The notes below the pieces were generated by a model. That model searched no databases. It saw nothing but the letters and a program-made list of their open reading frames with translations, and had not been told where the DNA came from. A DNA stretch of 64,000 nt from Anaerococcus sp. mt242 (GTDB lineage Bacteria; Bacillota; Clostridia; Tissierellales; Peptoniphilaceae). Within the stretch, counting starts at the first letter, position 1. The number at the start of each line of letters is the position of its first letter. Below are positions 33,733-41,865 of the stretch, one piece after another. The DNA lies in NCBI RefSeq assembly GCF_016798225.1, contig NZ_JAEUYX010000004.1, forward strand, positions 62,001-126,000, given 5' to 3'. The position numbers were made by a program, and so were the translations under genes.

Positions 33733-34502
33733 CTTTTTTTCTTCTCCTTTGCAAGTAAGGCTGCACCGTAAGATCCGGCAAATTTGCCATTTTCTGTAGT
33801 ATGTACCGGTGTATTTAATTTTTCACTTAAAACTTTTGCAAAATATGGGACATTTGAAAGGCCACCTGTAAGGATTACCTCATTTTTTATTTTTGCTCGT
33901 CCTGCTAGCTGGCTTACTTTTTTGGCAACAGAATCAATGACTCCTGCTGCTATATCTTCTTTATTTCTGCCCTCACCTATATAATTTATGACCTCAGATT
34001 CTGCAAAAACTGTGCACATGGCGCTTATTTCTATGGGATCACCATTTTTTGCAATATCAAAAAGTTCTTCTAAGGTCAGATTTAATTTATCTGCCATAAT
34101 TTCGATAAATCTCCCAGTTCCTGCTGAGCACTTATCATTCATCAAAAAGTCAGCCACAAATCCATTTTCAAGGCTAATTACCTTTGTATCTTGGCCGCCC
34201 ACATCTATAATTGTTGTAGTTTTTGCTCCCGAAAGCTCGCGTCCTCCCCTAGCATGGCAGGTGATTTCTGTAATTTCAAAATCAGCATAGGCAACAGAAA
34301 TACGACCGTATCCTGTAGCAACAATACGGCAATCTTCACTTTCTGGATATATATTATAATCATTTTCTAATCTATCTTTGATCAGCCCCGCAGTTTCCTT
34401 GCTGGACCAACCAGTTGGCATTACAAAATGGGTTATGTCCTCATTTTTTATAAGAGTTATTTTTGCAGCAGTAGACCCGATGTCTATCCCTACATAGTCC
34501 AT
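33729..34502 (-). CDS. ASKHA-ATPase activator/reductase of the dehydratase-like protein (YjiL/HgdC type)
   Basis: 257 residues. N-terminal phosphate loop YVGIDIGSTAAKITL, second loop IDVGGQDTKVI, and C-terminal LTGGLSNVPYFAKVL. Two cysteines for the bridging [4Fe-4S] cluster between subunits are in NDKCSAGTGRFIE and ISAMCTVFAESE. ATP hydrolysis pushes electrons into the partner protein. First gene of the six-gene operon. Confidence 0.92.
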   Translation of the reverse strand: MDYVGIDIGSTAAKITLIKNEDITHFVMPTGWSSKETAGLIKDRLENDYNIYPESEDCRIVATGYGRISVAYADFEITEITCHARGGRELSGAKTTTIIDVGGQDTKVISLENGFVADFLMNDKCSAGTGRFIEIMADKLNLTLEELFDIAKNGDPIEISAMCTVFAESEVINYIGEGRNKEDIAAGVIDSVAKKVSQLAGRAKIKNEVILTGGLSNVPYFAKVLSEKLNTPVHTTENGKFAGSYGAALLAKEKKKR

Positions 34503-34710
34503 TTTTCCTCCAATAAAACTTATTAAATAAAAAACGTTCTCACAAAGAAAATAGTGTACTAGCTCTATGGCTTATTTTCATGTATAGATTCAGTTTTTAA
34601 AAAATTTAGCTAAGTGTACTTACTGGAAAAATCCAGTTTAGCCCTAGATTTACTAAACTTTTTATTATAATATTGTCAATTTTTTGTTTAGGTCTTTTAA
34701 CACAAAAAAA

Positions 34711-34727
34711 GACGGGTTTTACCCGCC
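34711..34727 (-). terminator. Terminator of tauE copy 1
   Basis: GGCGGGT-aaa-ACCCGTC hairpin then TTTTTTTG on the minus strand. Confidence 0.85.
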
Positions 34728-34741
34728 TTTATGAAGAATAT

Positions 34742-35677
34742 TTAGTTTGCTTCCATTACTTCTTGAGTAATTTCTGGATCCATTATAAATGAATCTTCTT
34801 CTTTTTTGCTTTTACTTTTTCTAATCATATTAATAGCTGTGTAGTAGATTACAAATATGATTATGATTTTTAGAGCATCGATATTTGCATTTTTTACTCC
34901 AAGATAAGCAGCGATTACTCCGAGAAGACCAAATAGATTTATAAATAGTCCTGATGATCTGTCATAAGCTTCTTCTTTAATAAACTTCATACCAGCTGTT
35001 GGCATAAGTATTGCACAAGAACCCATCATGATTGGGAATGCTGATTTGATATTCATACCTAGTAAAGAAACCATTGCCATGCATGGTGCGTATAGACCAA
35101 CTCCTGCACACATTAGAATGCCTAGAATAAAGTTACCAATTACTGCAACTATTAATTTGAATCCAGATAGGCCAATTGCAGTATTTTCCATATCAAATAA
35201 TCCTAAATATGGGTGAGTGATAAGCATAGCACTTGCTGCAAGGAATAGAGCAACCCCCATTACAAATTGAACTTTTTTCTCATCCATTTTTGCTATAATG
35301 CCCGCTCCAATATATGAACCAATAGTTGCTGATGCTATCATTAAAACTAGAGTAAGTGGATCAACTGGTATAGCTGATGTAAATAAAATTGCTTCCAAAA
35401 GTGTAGGTAGTGAGCAAGAAGCATTTAAAGTTCCAGGTATAAGTCTATCATGGACTTTAACTCTCATTGCTCCAAAAAGGGCAACAATATTTCCAAAAGA
35501 ACCTATACCAATTGTATCTCCAAAGTTTGCTAAAAATCCTATAAATGATTGCTTAATTTTATCAGATTTTGAAGTTCTCTTTATATCTTCTTTGTTTTTT
35601 ACAAGGTCGCGACCTAAAAAAGCTGTATATCCAACAAAATATGCGTAATATAATCCTTTTAAAATACTAATTATCAT
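34742..35677 (-). CDS. TauE/SafE family membrane transporter, copy 1
   Basis: 311 residues with about eight hydrophobic helices. Family features: GIGSFGNIVALFGAMRV, RLIPGTLNASCSLPTLLEA, PLTLVLMIASATIGSYIGAGI and APCMAMVSLLGMN. Clearly a paralogue of the protein at 36168-37142. TauE/SafE proteins move sulfonates, sulfite and other organic anions. Next to proline racemase, a role in proline uptake or 5-aminovalerate release is conceivable but unproven. RBS AAGGAG. Confidence 0.88.
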   Translation of the reverse strand: MIISILKGLYYAYFVGYTAFLGRDLVKNKEDIKRTSKSDKIKQSFIGFLANFGDTIGIGSFGNIVALFGAMRVKVHDRLIPGTLNASCSLPTLLEAILFTSAIPVDPLTLVLMIASATIGSYIGAGIIAKMDEKKVQFVMGVALFLAASAMLITHPYLGLFDMENTAIGLSGFKLIVAVIGNFILGILMCAGVGLYAPCMAMVSLLGMNIKSAFPIMMGSCAILMPTAGMKFIKEEAYDRSSGLFINLFGLLGVIAAYLGVKNANIDALKIIIIFVIYYTAINMIRKSKSKKEEDSFIMDPEITQEVMEAN

Positions 35678-35754
35678 TGCTATCTCCTTAATATTTAATT
35701 TTTTGTATTTAGTTTTTGAAAATGTTTTTATAAAATAATAAATTTCGCAAAAAA

Positions 35755-35868
35755 TTATGCTTTTAAGCTGATAGCTACTGGCACTTTTGATATTCCGTCG
35801 CCTGCACGTCTTACTGTTTTTATAGCAGCAAGTCCATAATCGGCGTTATTTTCTTGATGAAATTTCAT
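35755..35868 (-). pseudogene. 37-codon remnant of a second proline racemase gene (possible)
   Basis: Frame coding MKFHQENNADYGLAAIKTVR then RAGDGISKVPVAISLKA, with AAGGAG before the ATG. The real PrdF starts MKFQKNINAVDGHTAGEAVR then TVVSGFPKVPGETL. The shared MKF, N-A, G, VR, G and KVP spacing suggests a shrunken copy. Its promoter region also resembles that of prdF. It could still be translated as a leader peptide for tauE copy 1. Confidence 0.5.
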
Positions 35869-36126
35869 GGTAACTCCTTAAAATATAAATTTGCCAGCCA
35901 TTCTATGTACTGATTTTAAAAATGTATGCATAAAAAATACACCAATAAAAATAATTTTAGAGATGCAAATGTTATGTAAACGATATTATATGTTAACATT
36001 AACATTTTAAAATGACTTTGTCAATCATTTTTAAAAACTTTTTTTAAAGTCATAATCTTTACCAATTATTGGTTAATTTTTCTCTAAACTTACATTATAT
36101 GATGAAATTCTAAAACTATTTTTGCA
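35869..36126. promoter_or_regulatory. Upstream region of tauE copy 1, similar to the prdF upstream region
   Basis: Contains TTGACA (minus strand, 36019-36024) and GTAAACGAT read on + (35976-35984), 34 bp apart. The prdF region has the same pair 36 bp apart (38312-38317 and 38267-38275). ATGTAAACGATATTA is close to a CcpA cre site with one mismatch. No coding sequence seen. Confidence 0.5.
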
Positions 36127-36154
36127 CAAAAAAAGACAAGGCAATAGCCTCATC
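36127..36154 (-). terminator. Terminator of prdF-tauE copy 2
   Basis: GATGAGGC-tatt-GCCTTGTC hairpin (one G-T) then TTTTTTT on the minus strand. Confidence 0.8.
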
Positions 36155-36167
36155 TTTTAATATTATT

Positions 36168-37142
36168 TTATTTTGATTCATAAACTTCTTTTGTATCTTC
36201 TACCTTATCATCTGTTGCTGTTCTAGTAGTAGTTGTTGTTTCTGTTGTTGTAACAGTTTCTGTTGTTCTTGGAGCCTTACTTTTCTTAATCATTGTGTAA
36301 GCTGTGTAGTAAATAACTGCAATAATAACGAATTTAAGAATGTCGATATTTGCATTTTTTACTCCCCAATAAGCTGCAACTACACCTAATAGACCTAATA
36401 TATTTATAAGAACGCCTGCTGTTCTATCATAAGCGCCTTCTTTTATAAACTTAACAGATCCTGCTGGCATAAGTAGGGCACAAGAGCCCATCATAATTGG
36501 AAATGCTAATTTGATATTCATACCAAGTAGAGAAACCATTGCCATACATGGAGCATATAGTCCAACACCAGCACTCATTAGAGCACCAAGGATGAAGTTA
36601 CCAATTACAGCAACTATTAGTTTCCAACCTGTAAATCCAATAGCATCATTTTGCATTTCAAATAATCCGAAATATGGGTGAGTGATAAGCATAATTGTAG
36701 CTGCTAAAAATAGGGCAATACCCATAACTCTTTGAATTTTTCTCTCATCCATTTTTGAAATAGCACCAGCACCTAAGTATGAACCAATTACTGCTGCAGC
36801 TATCATAAGTGCAAGTGTAAGTGGATCCATATCTACTGCAGATGTAAATAGAATAGCTTCAAATAATACTGGTAGTGTACAAGATACATTTAGTGTACCT
36901 GGTATAAGTCTATCACTAATATTTACCTTTAGGGCATTAAATAAAGCTACGATCGGTCCAAATGATCCGATTCCTAGGGTGTCAGCAAAGTTTGTTACAA
37001 AACCAATTCCTGCAAGTTTTGCTTTATCTTTGCTTGATGTAGCCCTAAGGTCTTCTTTATGTTTTGCTACATCAACTCCTAGAAGGCCCGCAAAGCCTAC
37101 AAAAGCGATGTAGAATAAGCTCTTTAATACTGTCAAAATCAT
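36168..37142 (-). CDS. TauE/SafE family membrane transporter, copy 2
   Basis: 324 residues, eight or so membrane helices, paralogous to copy 1 over the whole membrane part (GIGSFGPIVALFNALKV, RLIPGTLNVSCTLPVLFEA, GSYLGAGAISKMDE, APCMAMVSLLGMN). It differs in a threonine/glutamate-rich cytoplasmic tail (about 295-324, ending DDKVEDTKEVYESK). 12 bp after prdF, so co-transcribed with proline racemase; a transporter dedicated to proline metabolism is plausible but the substrate is unknown. Confidence 0.88.
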   Translation of the reverse strand: MILTVLKSLFYIAFVGFAGLLGVDVAKHKEDLRATSSKDKAKLAGIGFVTNFADTLGIGSFGPIVALFNALKVNISDRLIPGTLNVSCTLPVLFEAILFTSAVDMDPLTLALMIAAAVIGSYLGAGAISKMDERKIQRVMGIALFLAATIMLITHPYFGLFEMQNDAIGFTGWKLIVAVIGNFILGALMSAGVGLYAPCMAMVSLLGMNIKLAFPIMMGSCALLMPAGSVKFIKEGAYDRTAGVLINILGLLGVVAAYWGVKNANIDILKFVIIAVIYYTAYTMIKKSKAPRTTETVTTTETTTTTRTATDDKVEDTKEVYESK

Positions 37143-37154
37143 GTTTTTCTCCTA

Positions 37155-38162
37155 TTATGAAAGGATGAATCCGTGGTTTAGTGGGTCTTCTTCGTTGAAA
37201 ATAAAGTTATTAAATCCTGTAATATAAGCTGAACCTGTAATTTGTGGAACTATTGCATCAAAATCCCCAACTTTTGTTTCTTCTACAATTTCACCTTCAA
37301 AAATTGTTCCAAGGATTGATTCATAGTAGAATTTTTGACCTATTTCTAGTTCACCTTTTGCAAATAGTGTAGCAAGTTTTGCAGATGTACCTGTACCACA
37401 TGGTGATCTATCAACTTGACCTTGACCAAATACTACGCAGTTTTTAAGAGTTGCATCTGGGTTATCTGTTTCTGACCACCATTCTACTAGGTCAACTGTT
37501 TTGATGTGTTCTAGAGTAGGGTGTTGGATTTCAATTTCTTCATTGATAATATCTCTTAATTGGATACCGAGGTCTCTTAATTTTGCTGCATTTTCCGGAA
37601 CAATTTCTAGACCTATTTGTTCAACTTTTGCGATTGCAAAGAATGATCCACCAAATGAAATATCAAATTTTATTTTGCCATAGCCTGGAAGTTCTACTTC
37701 TTGGTCTTGTTTATAAAGGAAAGATGGTACGTTTTTAAATGAAACTTTTTTAGCAACTCCATCTTCTACTGTAACATCTCCGCGGATAATACCAGCTGGT
37801 GCTTCTTGAACTATGTGAGTTACAGGCTCAACAGCTTCTACGATTCCTGTTTCAACAGCAATAGTCATAGCCCCAATTGTTCCATGTCCACACATATTTA
37901 GGTATCCACCACCGTCCATGAAGATAATTCCATAGTCAGCTTCTGGATCTACTGGGTCTACTAGCATAGAACCAAACATTTCATTATGTCCTCTTGGTTC
38001 AAGCATAATTCCTGTTCTTACCCAGTCCATGTTATCTTCTAGCCATTGTTTTTTTTCTGGTAATGTTTCACCTGGAACTTTTGGAAAACCACTTACTACT
38101 GTTCTTACAGCTTCACCTGCTGTGTGTCCGTCTACAGCATTAATATTTTTTTGAAATTTCAT
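37155..38162 (-). CDS. prdF: Proline racemase
   Basis: 335 residues, the classic proline racemase length. Converts L-proline to the D-proline used by the reductase. The two catalytic cysteines are both present: NMCGHGTIGA (near residue 91) and DRSPCGTGTSAKLA (near 255). N-terminal AVDGHTAGEAVRTV is typical. Followed by tauE copy 2, with the prdBA block lying upstream on the same strand. The leader carries a long inverted repeat (38211-38258). Confidence 0.96.
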   Translation of the reverse strand: MKFQKNINAVDGHTAGEAVRTVVSGFPKVPGETLPEKKQWLEDNMDWVRTGIMLEPRGHNEMFGSMLVDPVDPEADYGIIFMDGGGYLNMCGHGTIGAMTIAVETGIVEAVEPVTHIVQEAPAGIIRGDVTVEDGVAKKVSFKNVPSFLYKQDQEVELPGYGKIKFDISFGGSFFAIAKVEQIGLEIVPENAAKLRDLGIQLRDIINEEIEIQHPTLEHIKTVDLVEWWSETDNPDATLKNCVVFGQGQVDRSPCGTGTSAKLATLFAKGELEIGQKFYYESILGTIFEGEIVEETKVGDFDAIVPQITGSAYITGFNNFIFNEEDPLNHGFILS

Positions 38163-38210
38163 GATGTCTCCTTATAAAAAATAATACCTGTTAAATAATA
38201 TGTAAATATA

Positions 38211-38258
38211 AAAGCTTGTTGATTTTGTAGGAAAAGCTTAAATATGTCAACAAGCTTT
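38211..38258 (-). promoter_or_regulatory. Hairpin in the prdF leader
   Basis: AAAGCTTGTTGA and TCAACAAGCTTT are exact 12-bp inverted repeats 24 bases apart, ending 48 bp before the ATG and followed by TTTATATTT on the minus strand. An extra AAGCTT lies in the loop and could pair alternatively. Could be an attenuator. Confidence 0.5.
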
Positions 38259-38264
38259 GTATAT

Positions 38265-38317
38265 AAGTAAACGATTTACTTAACCCTTGTAATGATACTT
38301 AGAATATTTTTTGTCAA
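38265..38317 (-). promoter_or_regulatory. prdF promoter region with palindromic operator
   Basis: -35-like TTGACA at 38312-38317; no good -10 at 17 bp. AAGTAAA-cga-TTTACTT (38265-38281) is a perfect 7-bp palindrome, downstream of the likely start. The upstream -35 and the GTAAACGAT half are shared with the region before tauE copy 1. Confidence 0.5.
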
Positions 38318-38423
38318 TCAAGGGCAAAAATTTTTAATTAGGTTTTTTATTAAAAATCATATCAAAAGGAAGATTTCTCTTCCCCTTAATATTGATTTTG
38401 TATCCTAAATTTAAAAAGTAAAT

Positions 38424-39140
38424 CTAGATTGATGCCTCATATTCGTAAGGAAGTGGAACTATGTGTCCTGGGCTATCTAGTGTTTCTAGAAGCTCTAAAC
38501 TTTCTTTTACGATTGCTGTTTGCATTTCTACGTTGTGTGGTTCACCAGCGTTAGCACCCATTGGAACTCTTGGAGCAGATACTCTTGGAGCACCATTTTG
38601 TCTAGCTACTGGTGGTAAAGCTGCGATTAATACTGTTGGTACACCAGCTTCTTCAATTGCTCTCTGCAAAATCACGGCAGAGCGGTGGCAAGTACCTCAG
38701 CCAGCAGTTAGTATAGCAGCGTCTACGTTCTCATCCAAAAGTCTTTTAGCGATTTCTGGACCTACTTCTTCTGTGAAGACTTGTACGTTTCCACCACCAC
38801 CCATTGTACCAAAGTTTTCTGGTGCAACAGCTTTGATGAATCCTTCATCAGCTAATTCTCTTAATCTATCAATTGGGAACATACAGTTGATATCACGGTT
38901 AACGTCTGAGTTATCGTATCCACCGTGTGATACCATCATATCTTCTGTTTTTCCATCTCCAGGGATTATTCTGTAAGATGTATCACCAGCTAAGTTAAAT
39001 CTTTTGTCACTTTTCATGTGTACGCCGGCACATGTAACAAGTGCTACTGTCATTTCAGATAAATCTTTGTTAACTTCAGCCCAAACTGGATCTGGAGTAA
39101 TAGGTACAAAGATTTCTGATTTTAAACCTTTTACAGCCAT
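38424..39140 (-). CDS. prdB: D-proline reductase selenoprotein subunit PrdB (selenocysteine at in-frame TGA)
   Basis: 238 residues when the TGA at 38697-38699 is read as selenocysteine (Sec148). The context TAG-Sec-GTCHRSAVILQRAI is the expected active site, where Sec attacks D-proline. Both halves are in the same frame, and without readthrough the product would lose its C-terminal third. A hairpin just 3' of the TGA (38662-38682) serves as SECIS, and all Sec genes lie nearby. The C-terminal part (GVPTVLIAALPPVA, and GANAGEPHN) matches the glycine/proline reductase family. Follows the small 77-residue gene with a 1-bp overlap. Confidence 0.95.
38662..38699 (-). ncRNA. Bacterial SECIS element in prdB
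   Basis: After the UGA (38697-38699), a spacer of 14 bases leads to a CUCUGC/GCAGAG stem (38677-38682 with 38662-38667) with loop CGUGAUUUU. Position directly downstream of the UGA fits a SelB-binding hairpin. The structure was folded by eye. Confidence 0.6.
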
Positions 39141-39373
39141 TAATTATTCTCCTTTTCTTCGTATTCTTCAATTACTTCTGGATAAGTTAACATTACCCCT
39201 ACAATATCGCCTACTTTAGCAGGTTTATCACTAATTATCATTCTTTTTGGTATGTGTAGTTCCCCAAGTCTACCAAAAAATGATATGTGGACTCCTCCAT
39301 CGGAGACATCCATTATAGTGCCTTGTAGGTAATTTAAATTACCCATTGGATCGTCATATTGATTCTTAGACAT
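39140..39373 (-). CDS. Small Prd-associated protein (CBO2463/CBO2479-type domain)
   Basis: 77 residues. Beta-rich with IMDVSDGGVHISFFGRLGEL and IPKRMIISDKPAKVGDIVGV; no cysteines. I recognise it as the small conserved protein found beside prdA and prdB in proline-reducing clostridia. Role unknown, possibly reductase assembly. Tight operon: overlaps prdA's end by 8 bp and prdB's start by 1 bp. Confidence 0.8.
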   Translation of the reverse strand: MSKNQYDDPMGNLNYLQGTIMDVSDGGVHISFFGRLGELHIPKRMIISDKPAKVGDIVGVMLTYPEVIEEYEEKENN

Positions 39374-41300
39374 CTGTTGGATCGAAATCGTCTGCTTCGT
39401 AGATTTCTTTACGTTTTTTACTCATTTTTAGTGAAGTTTCGTTTGGAACTAATTCGATTTTTTGACCAGTTTGTTCTTCGATAGCTTTAACGTTAGCTTC
39501 TTTAACATCTGGTGTCCATTTTCTGTTTGGTTCTTCGATTTCTTCACCTTCGATTTTAGCTCTTAGCATTTCTAATGCTCTTATTGCATCTTCTTCTGCT
39601 AGACAGTTATTTTCTAAGATTTCGTTTTCGATACCTTGACGAGATTTGTTGTTATCAACCATTGCGTTCATGTGTTCGTTACCAACTACTAGTTGTCCTT
39701 GAACTGCTGAGTATGTCATACCAACTACTGGTACTCCACGTTTACCAATTTGATCAATGTGGCTTGCAAAGTCGATGTGGTTGTTACCAAATCCTTCTGT
39801 TGTTACGATTGCACCTTCTAAGTCCATTGTATCAATTGCTGTTCCTAGGAATCTTGATACATATGTTTTATCTGTGTTTGCTTGAGGAGATCCTACTAGC
39901 ATTACACCACAAACATCATAATCTGGATCTTCTAGAGCTTTTAATACTAGTGGTTCTCTAAAGTAGTGTCTAGATGTTTCTTTTGATGCTGGTCCTATAC
40001 ATGTTAATGCGTGGATAACACCGTCTAGTACTTGAAGTGGGTTTACAATTACTGGTACGTTACCTAAGTCTACGTTAGCTTTTGCTCCTTCAGTACCTAC
40101 TGGTTCTGTTGGCCAGATGTAGTTATCGTGCATCGCACCTTGTCCCATGATTTCTTTTACTAAAAGAATTTTGTGTTTACCTGGGTGACGAACGTGTTCA
40201 AATTCATCTACTCTTTCGATTGCTGATTCTTCTAAGTCTTTAAGGGCATTTCTGATTTCTTGAGTAATGATATCAGTTGCTCTGTGTGCTGACATTGGTC
40301 CTGGTCTTTCCATGTTTGTACCAGCTTTGATTGTAACGTCAGTTTTGATTAGAATATCTCCATCATCTGGTGATCCTGGTCTGTTGAACATAATGTTTCT
40401 GTCCATTTCACCTTCTGAAGAACCGAACTCACCGATTTGTACTCCGTTTTCATCTGTACCTGTTACTACGATTACAGCACCTTCAACAAGTCTTGTTGTA
40501 CCTTCACCAAGTTCTGCACCATCTAATTTTGTTGCAATTGGTTGAACGTCCATGATTGTGTTTGAGTATTCGTCGTAGTTATCTGGTGTGATGATGTCAA
40601 GTTTAACATCTACTACTAATTTTTCTGAATCGATTGCTTTTTGAATTAAGCTTTCATCAATTGTAATTACACCATTTTCAACTTTTGTTTCATCACCAAG
40701 TTTTACTTCTTTGATTTTTACGATTTCTCTTTTTAGTACAGATTTTTTTACATCAGCTTCGCTTACGCTTGCTTCTGCTGCACTTCCGTCAACTTCTGAT
40801 GGATTTGCTACTAAAAGATCGTTATCGTTTGAAGAAACTGCGCTTGCTCCATTAGCTGCTGCTGATAATGGAATTTCAAGGTTGATGTTTTTACCTTCTC
40901 CAATATGGATTTTTACTACTCCGTTAGCAAGTTTTGGTGCAAATGTACCAGCTTCGCTTAATCCTGCATTTGCTTGATTAGCTGCTGCTGTTTGTGTTTC
41001 AGCTGGGCTTACTTCTTCACTTGTTTCTTCTTCCTCTTCTACTGATTCTTTGTAGTTATCAGCATTTGCTGGAGTTAAAGCTGTTAGTGAGTCTGCTGTT
41101 GTATTAAGTGTCGCTCCCAATACTTGACCGATTGTTAATGTGTCTTCTGGAAGTTCAAGAATTCCCATATCAACCATTTCATCAAATAATGCTGGGTCTT
41201 CTAAGTTATGTTCTGATAGCACTGTTCCTGCTTCTGCTCTACAGCAAAGAACGGCAGGGTCATTTTTATGCTTTTCAGCCATTTCTTTTGATAGTGACAT
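39366..41300 (-). CDS. prdA: D-proline reductase pro-protein PrdA
   Basis: 644 residues. Processed at Cys434 in IHALTC-IGPASKET: cleavage gives a C-terminal chain of 211 residues (~23 kDa) with an N-terminal pyruvoyl group and an N-terminal chain of 433 residues (~46 kDa), matching the known sizes for Clostridium sticklandii PrdA. Residues ~185-433 and 434-600 are the GrdE-like domains. Residues 1-150 form an extra N-terminal domain (DPAVLCCRAEAGTVL, PEDTLTIGQVLGA) with an acidic and alanine-rich stretch after it. That domain is duplicated in the gene upstream. The pyruvoyl binds proline and PrdB's selenol cleaves the ring. RBS AAGGAGG; promoter 41366-41394. Confidence 0.95.
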   Translation of the reverse strand: MSLSKEMAEKHKNDPAVLCCRAEAGTVLSEHNLEDPALFDEMVDMGILELPEDTLTIGQVLGATLNTTADSLTALTPANADNYKESVEEEEETSEEVSPAETQTAAANQANAGLSEAGTFAPKLANGVVKIHIGEGKNINLEIPLSAAANGASAVSSNDNDLLVANPSEVDGSAAEASVSEADVKKSVLKREIVKIKEVKLGDETKVENGVITIDESLIQKAIDSEKLVVDVKLDIITPDNYDEYSNTIMDVQPIATKLDGAELGEGTTRLVEGAVIVVTGTDENGVQIGEFGSSEGEMDRNIMFNRPGSPDDGDILIKTDVTIKAGTNMERPGPMSAHRATDIITQEIRNALKDLEESAIERVDEFEHVRHPGKHKILLVKEIMGQGAMHDNYIWPTEPVGTEGAKANVDLGNVPVIVNPLQVLDGVIHALTCIGPASKETSRHYFREPLVLKALEDPDYDVCGVMLVGSPQANTDKTYVSRFLGTAIDTMDLEGAIVTTEGFGNNHIDFASHIDQIGKRGVPVVGMTYSAVQGQLVVGNEHMNAMVDNNKSRQGIENEILENNCLAEEDAIRALEMLRAKIEGEEIEEPNRKWTPDVKEANVKAIEEQTGQKIELVPNETSLKMSKKRKEIYEADDFDPTDV

Positions 41301-41365
41301 ATGTCCTCCTTAATAAAGATATTTATAAATAACTACTATTGTAGTACTTACCTATATTTACTGTT

Positions 41366-41394
41366 ATTATACTATTTTGTAAGTATTTTAACAA
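41366..41394 (-). promoter_or_regulatory. Promoter of prdA
   Basis: -35 TTGTTA (41389-41394), 17-bp spacer, -10 TATAAT (41366-41371), minus strand. Suggests prdA-prdB can be transcribed separately from prdC. Confidence 0.6.
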
Positions 41395-41432
41395 TAATTT
41401 AACTAAATTTTATGATGATTAAAATCATTAAA

Positions 41433-41855
41433 TTAGAACTCGAATTCTAATCTAATATCTCTTCCTTCTTCGATTGAAATTACGAAACCATTGCTGCTTG
41501 TTTCGCTAAAGTCAAAGCTAATATCTACATCTTCACTACTTGTTGCTGCAAGTGCTTCTTCGTTTGAAACTTCTTGGCTAGTTTCTTCTACTGCACTTAC
41601 TACTTTTGATGTATCTACTAGATCTGGTGTGATAGCTGTTAGTCCTTCTACAAGTCCTTTGGTTTCAGCACCTAGAACTTCGCCAATTGTTAGTGTATCT
41701 TCAGGAATTTCGATTAGTCCTAAATCTACTAATTGGTCAAACATTGCTGGATCTTCTAGAAGCGATTCATTTACTGTTGTGCCTTCTACTGATCTTAAAG
41801 CTAATACAGCTTTTTTATCAAGATTTGCTTGAGCTTGTTCATGTGTTAATGCCAT
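41433..41855 (-). CDS. Stand-alone paralogue of the PrdA N-terminal domain
   Basis: 140 residues. Aligns with PrdA residues 1-150: DKKAVLALRSVEGTTVNESL for DPAVLCCRAEAGTVLSEHNL, and LIEIPEDTLTIGEVLGAE for ILELPEDTLTIGQVLGAT. After a variable acidic spacer the end GRDIRLEFEF matches GKNINLEIPL, where PrdA continues into its GrdE-like part. Here it stops. The PrdA cysteines (LCC) are absent. Might be a regulatory or assembly subunit, or part of PrdC/PrdA docking. 10 bp after prdC, in one operon; a small palindrome (41415-41428) follows. Confidence 0.8.
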   Translation of the reverse strand: MALTHEQAQANLDKKAVLALRSVEGTTVNESLLEDPAMFDQLVDLGLIEIPEDTLTIGEVLGAETKGLVEGLTAITPDLVDTSKVVSAVEETSQEVSNEEALAATSSEDVDISFDFSETSSNGFVISIEEGRDIRLEFEF

Positions 41856-41865
41856 ATTTGCTCCT

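Noticed and set aside
38424-39140. prdB as a pseudogene broken by a stop codon
   Set aside because: The stop is TGA in the expected selenocysteine context, the frame continues with family sequence, and selA, selB, selC and selD are all in the window.
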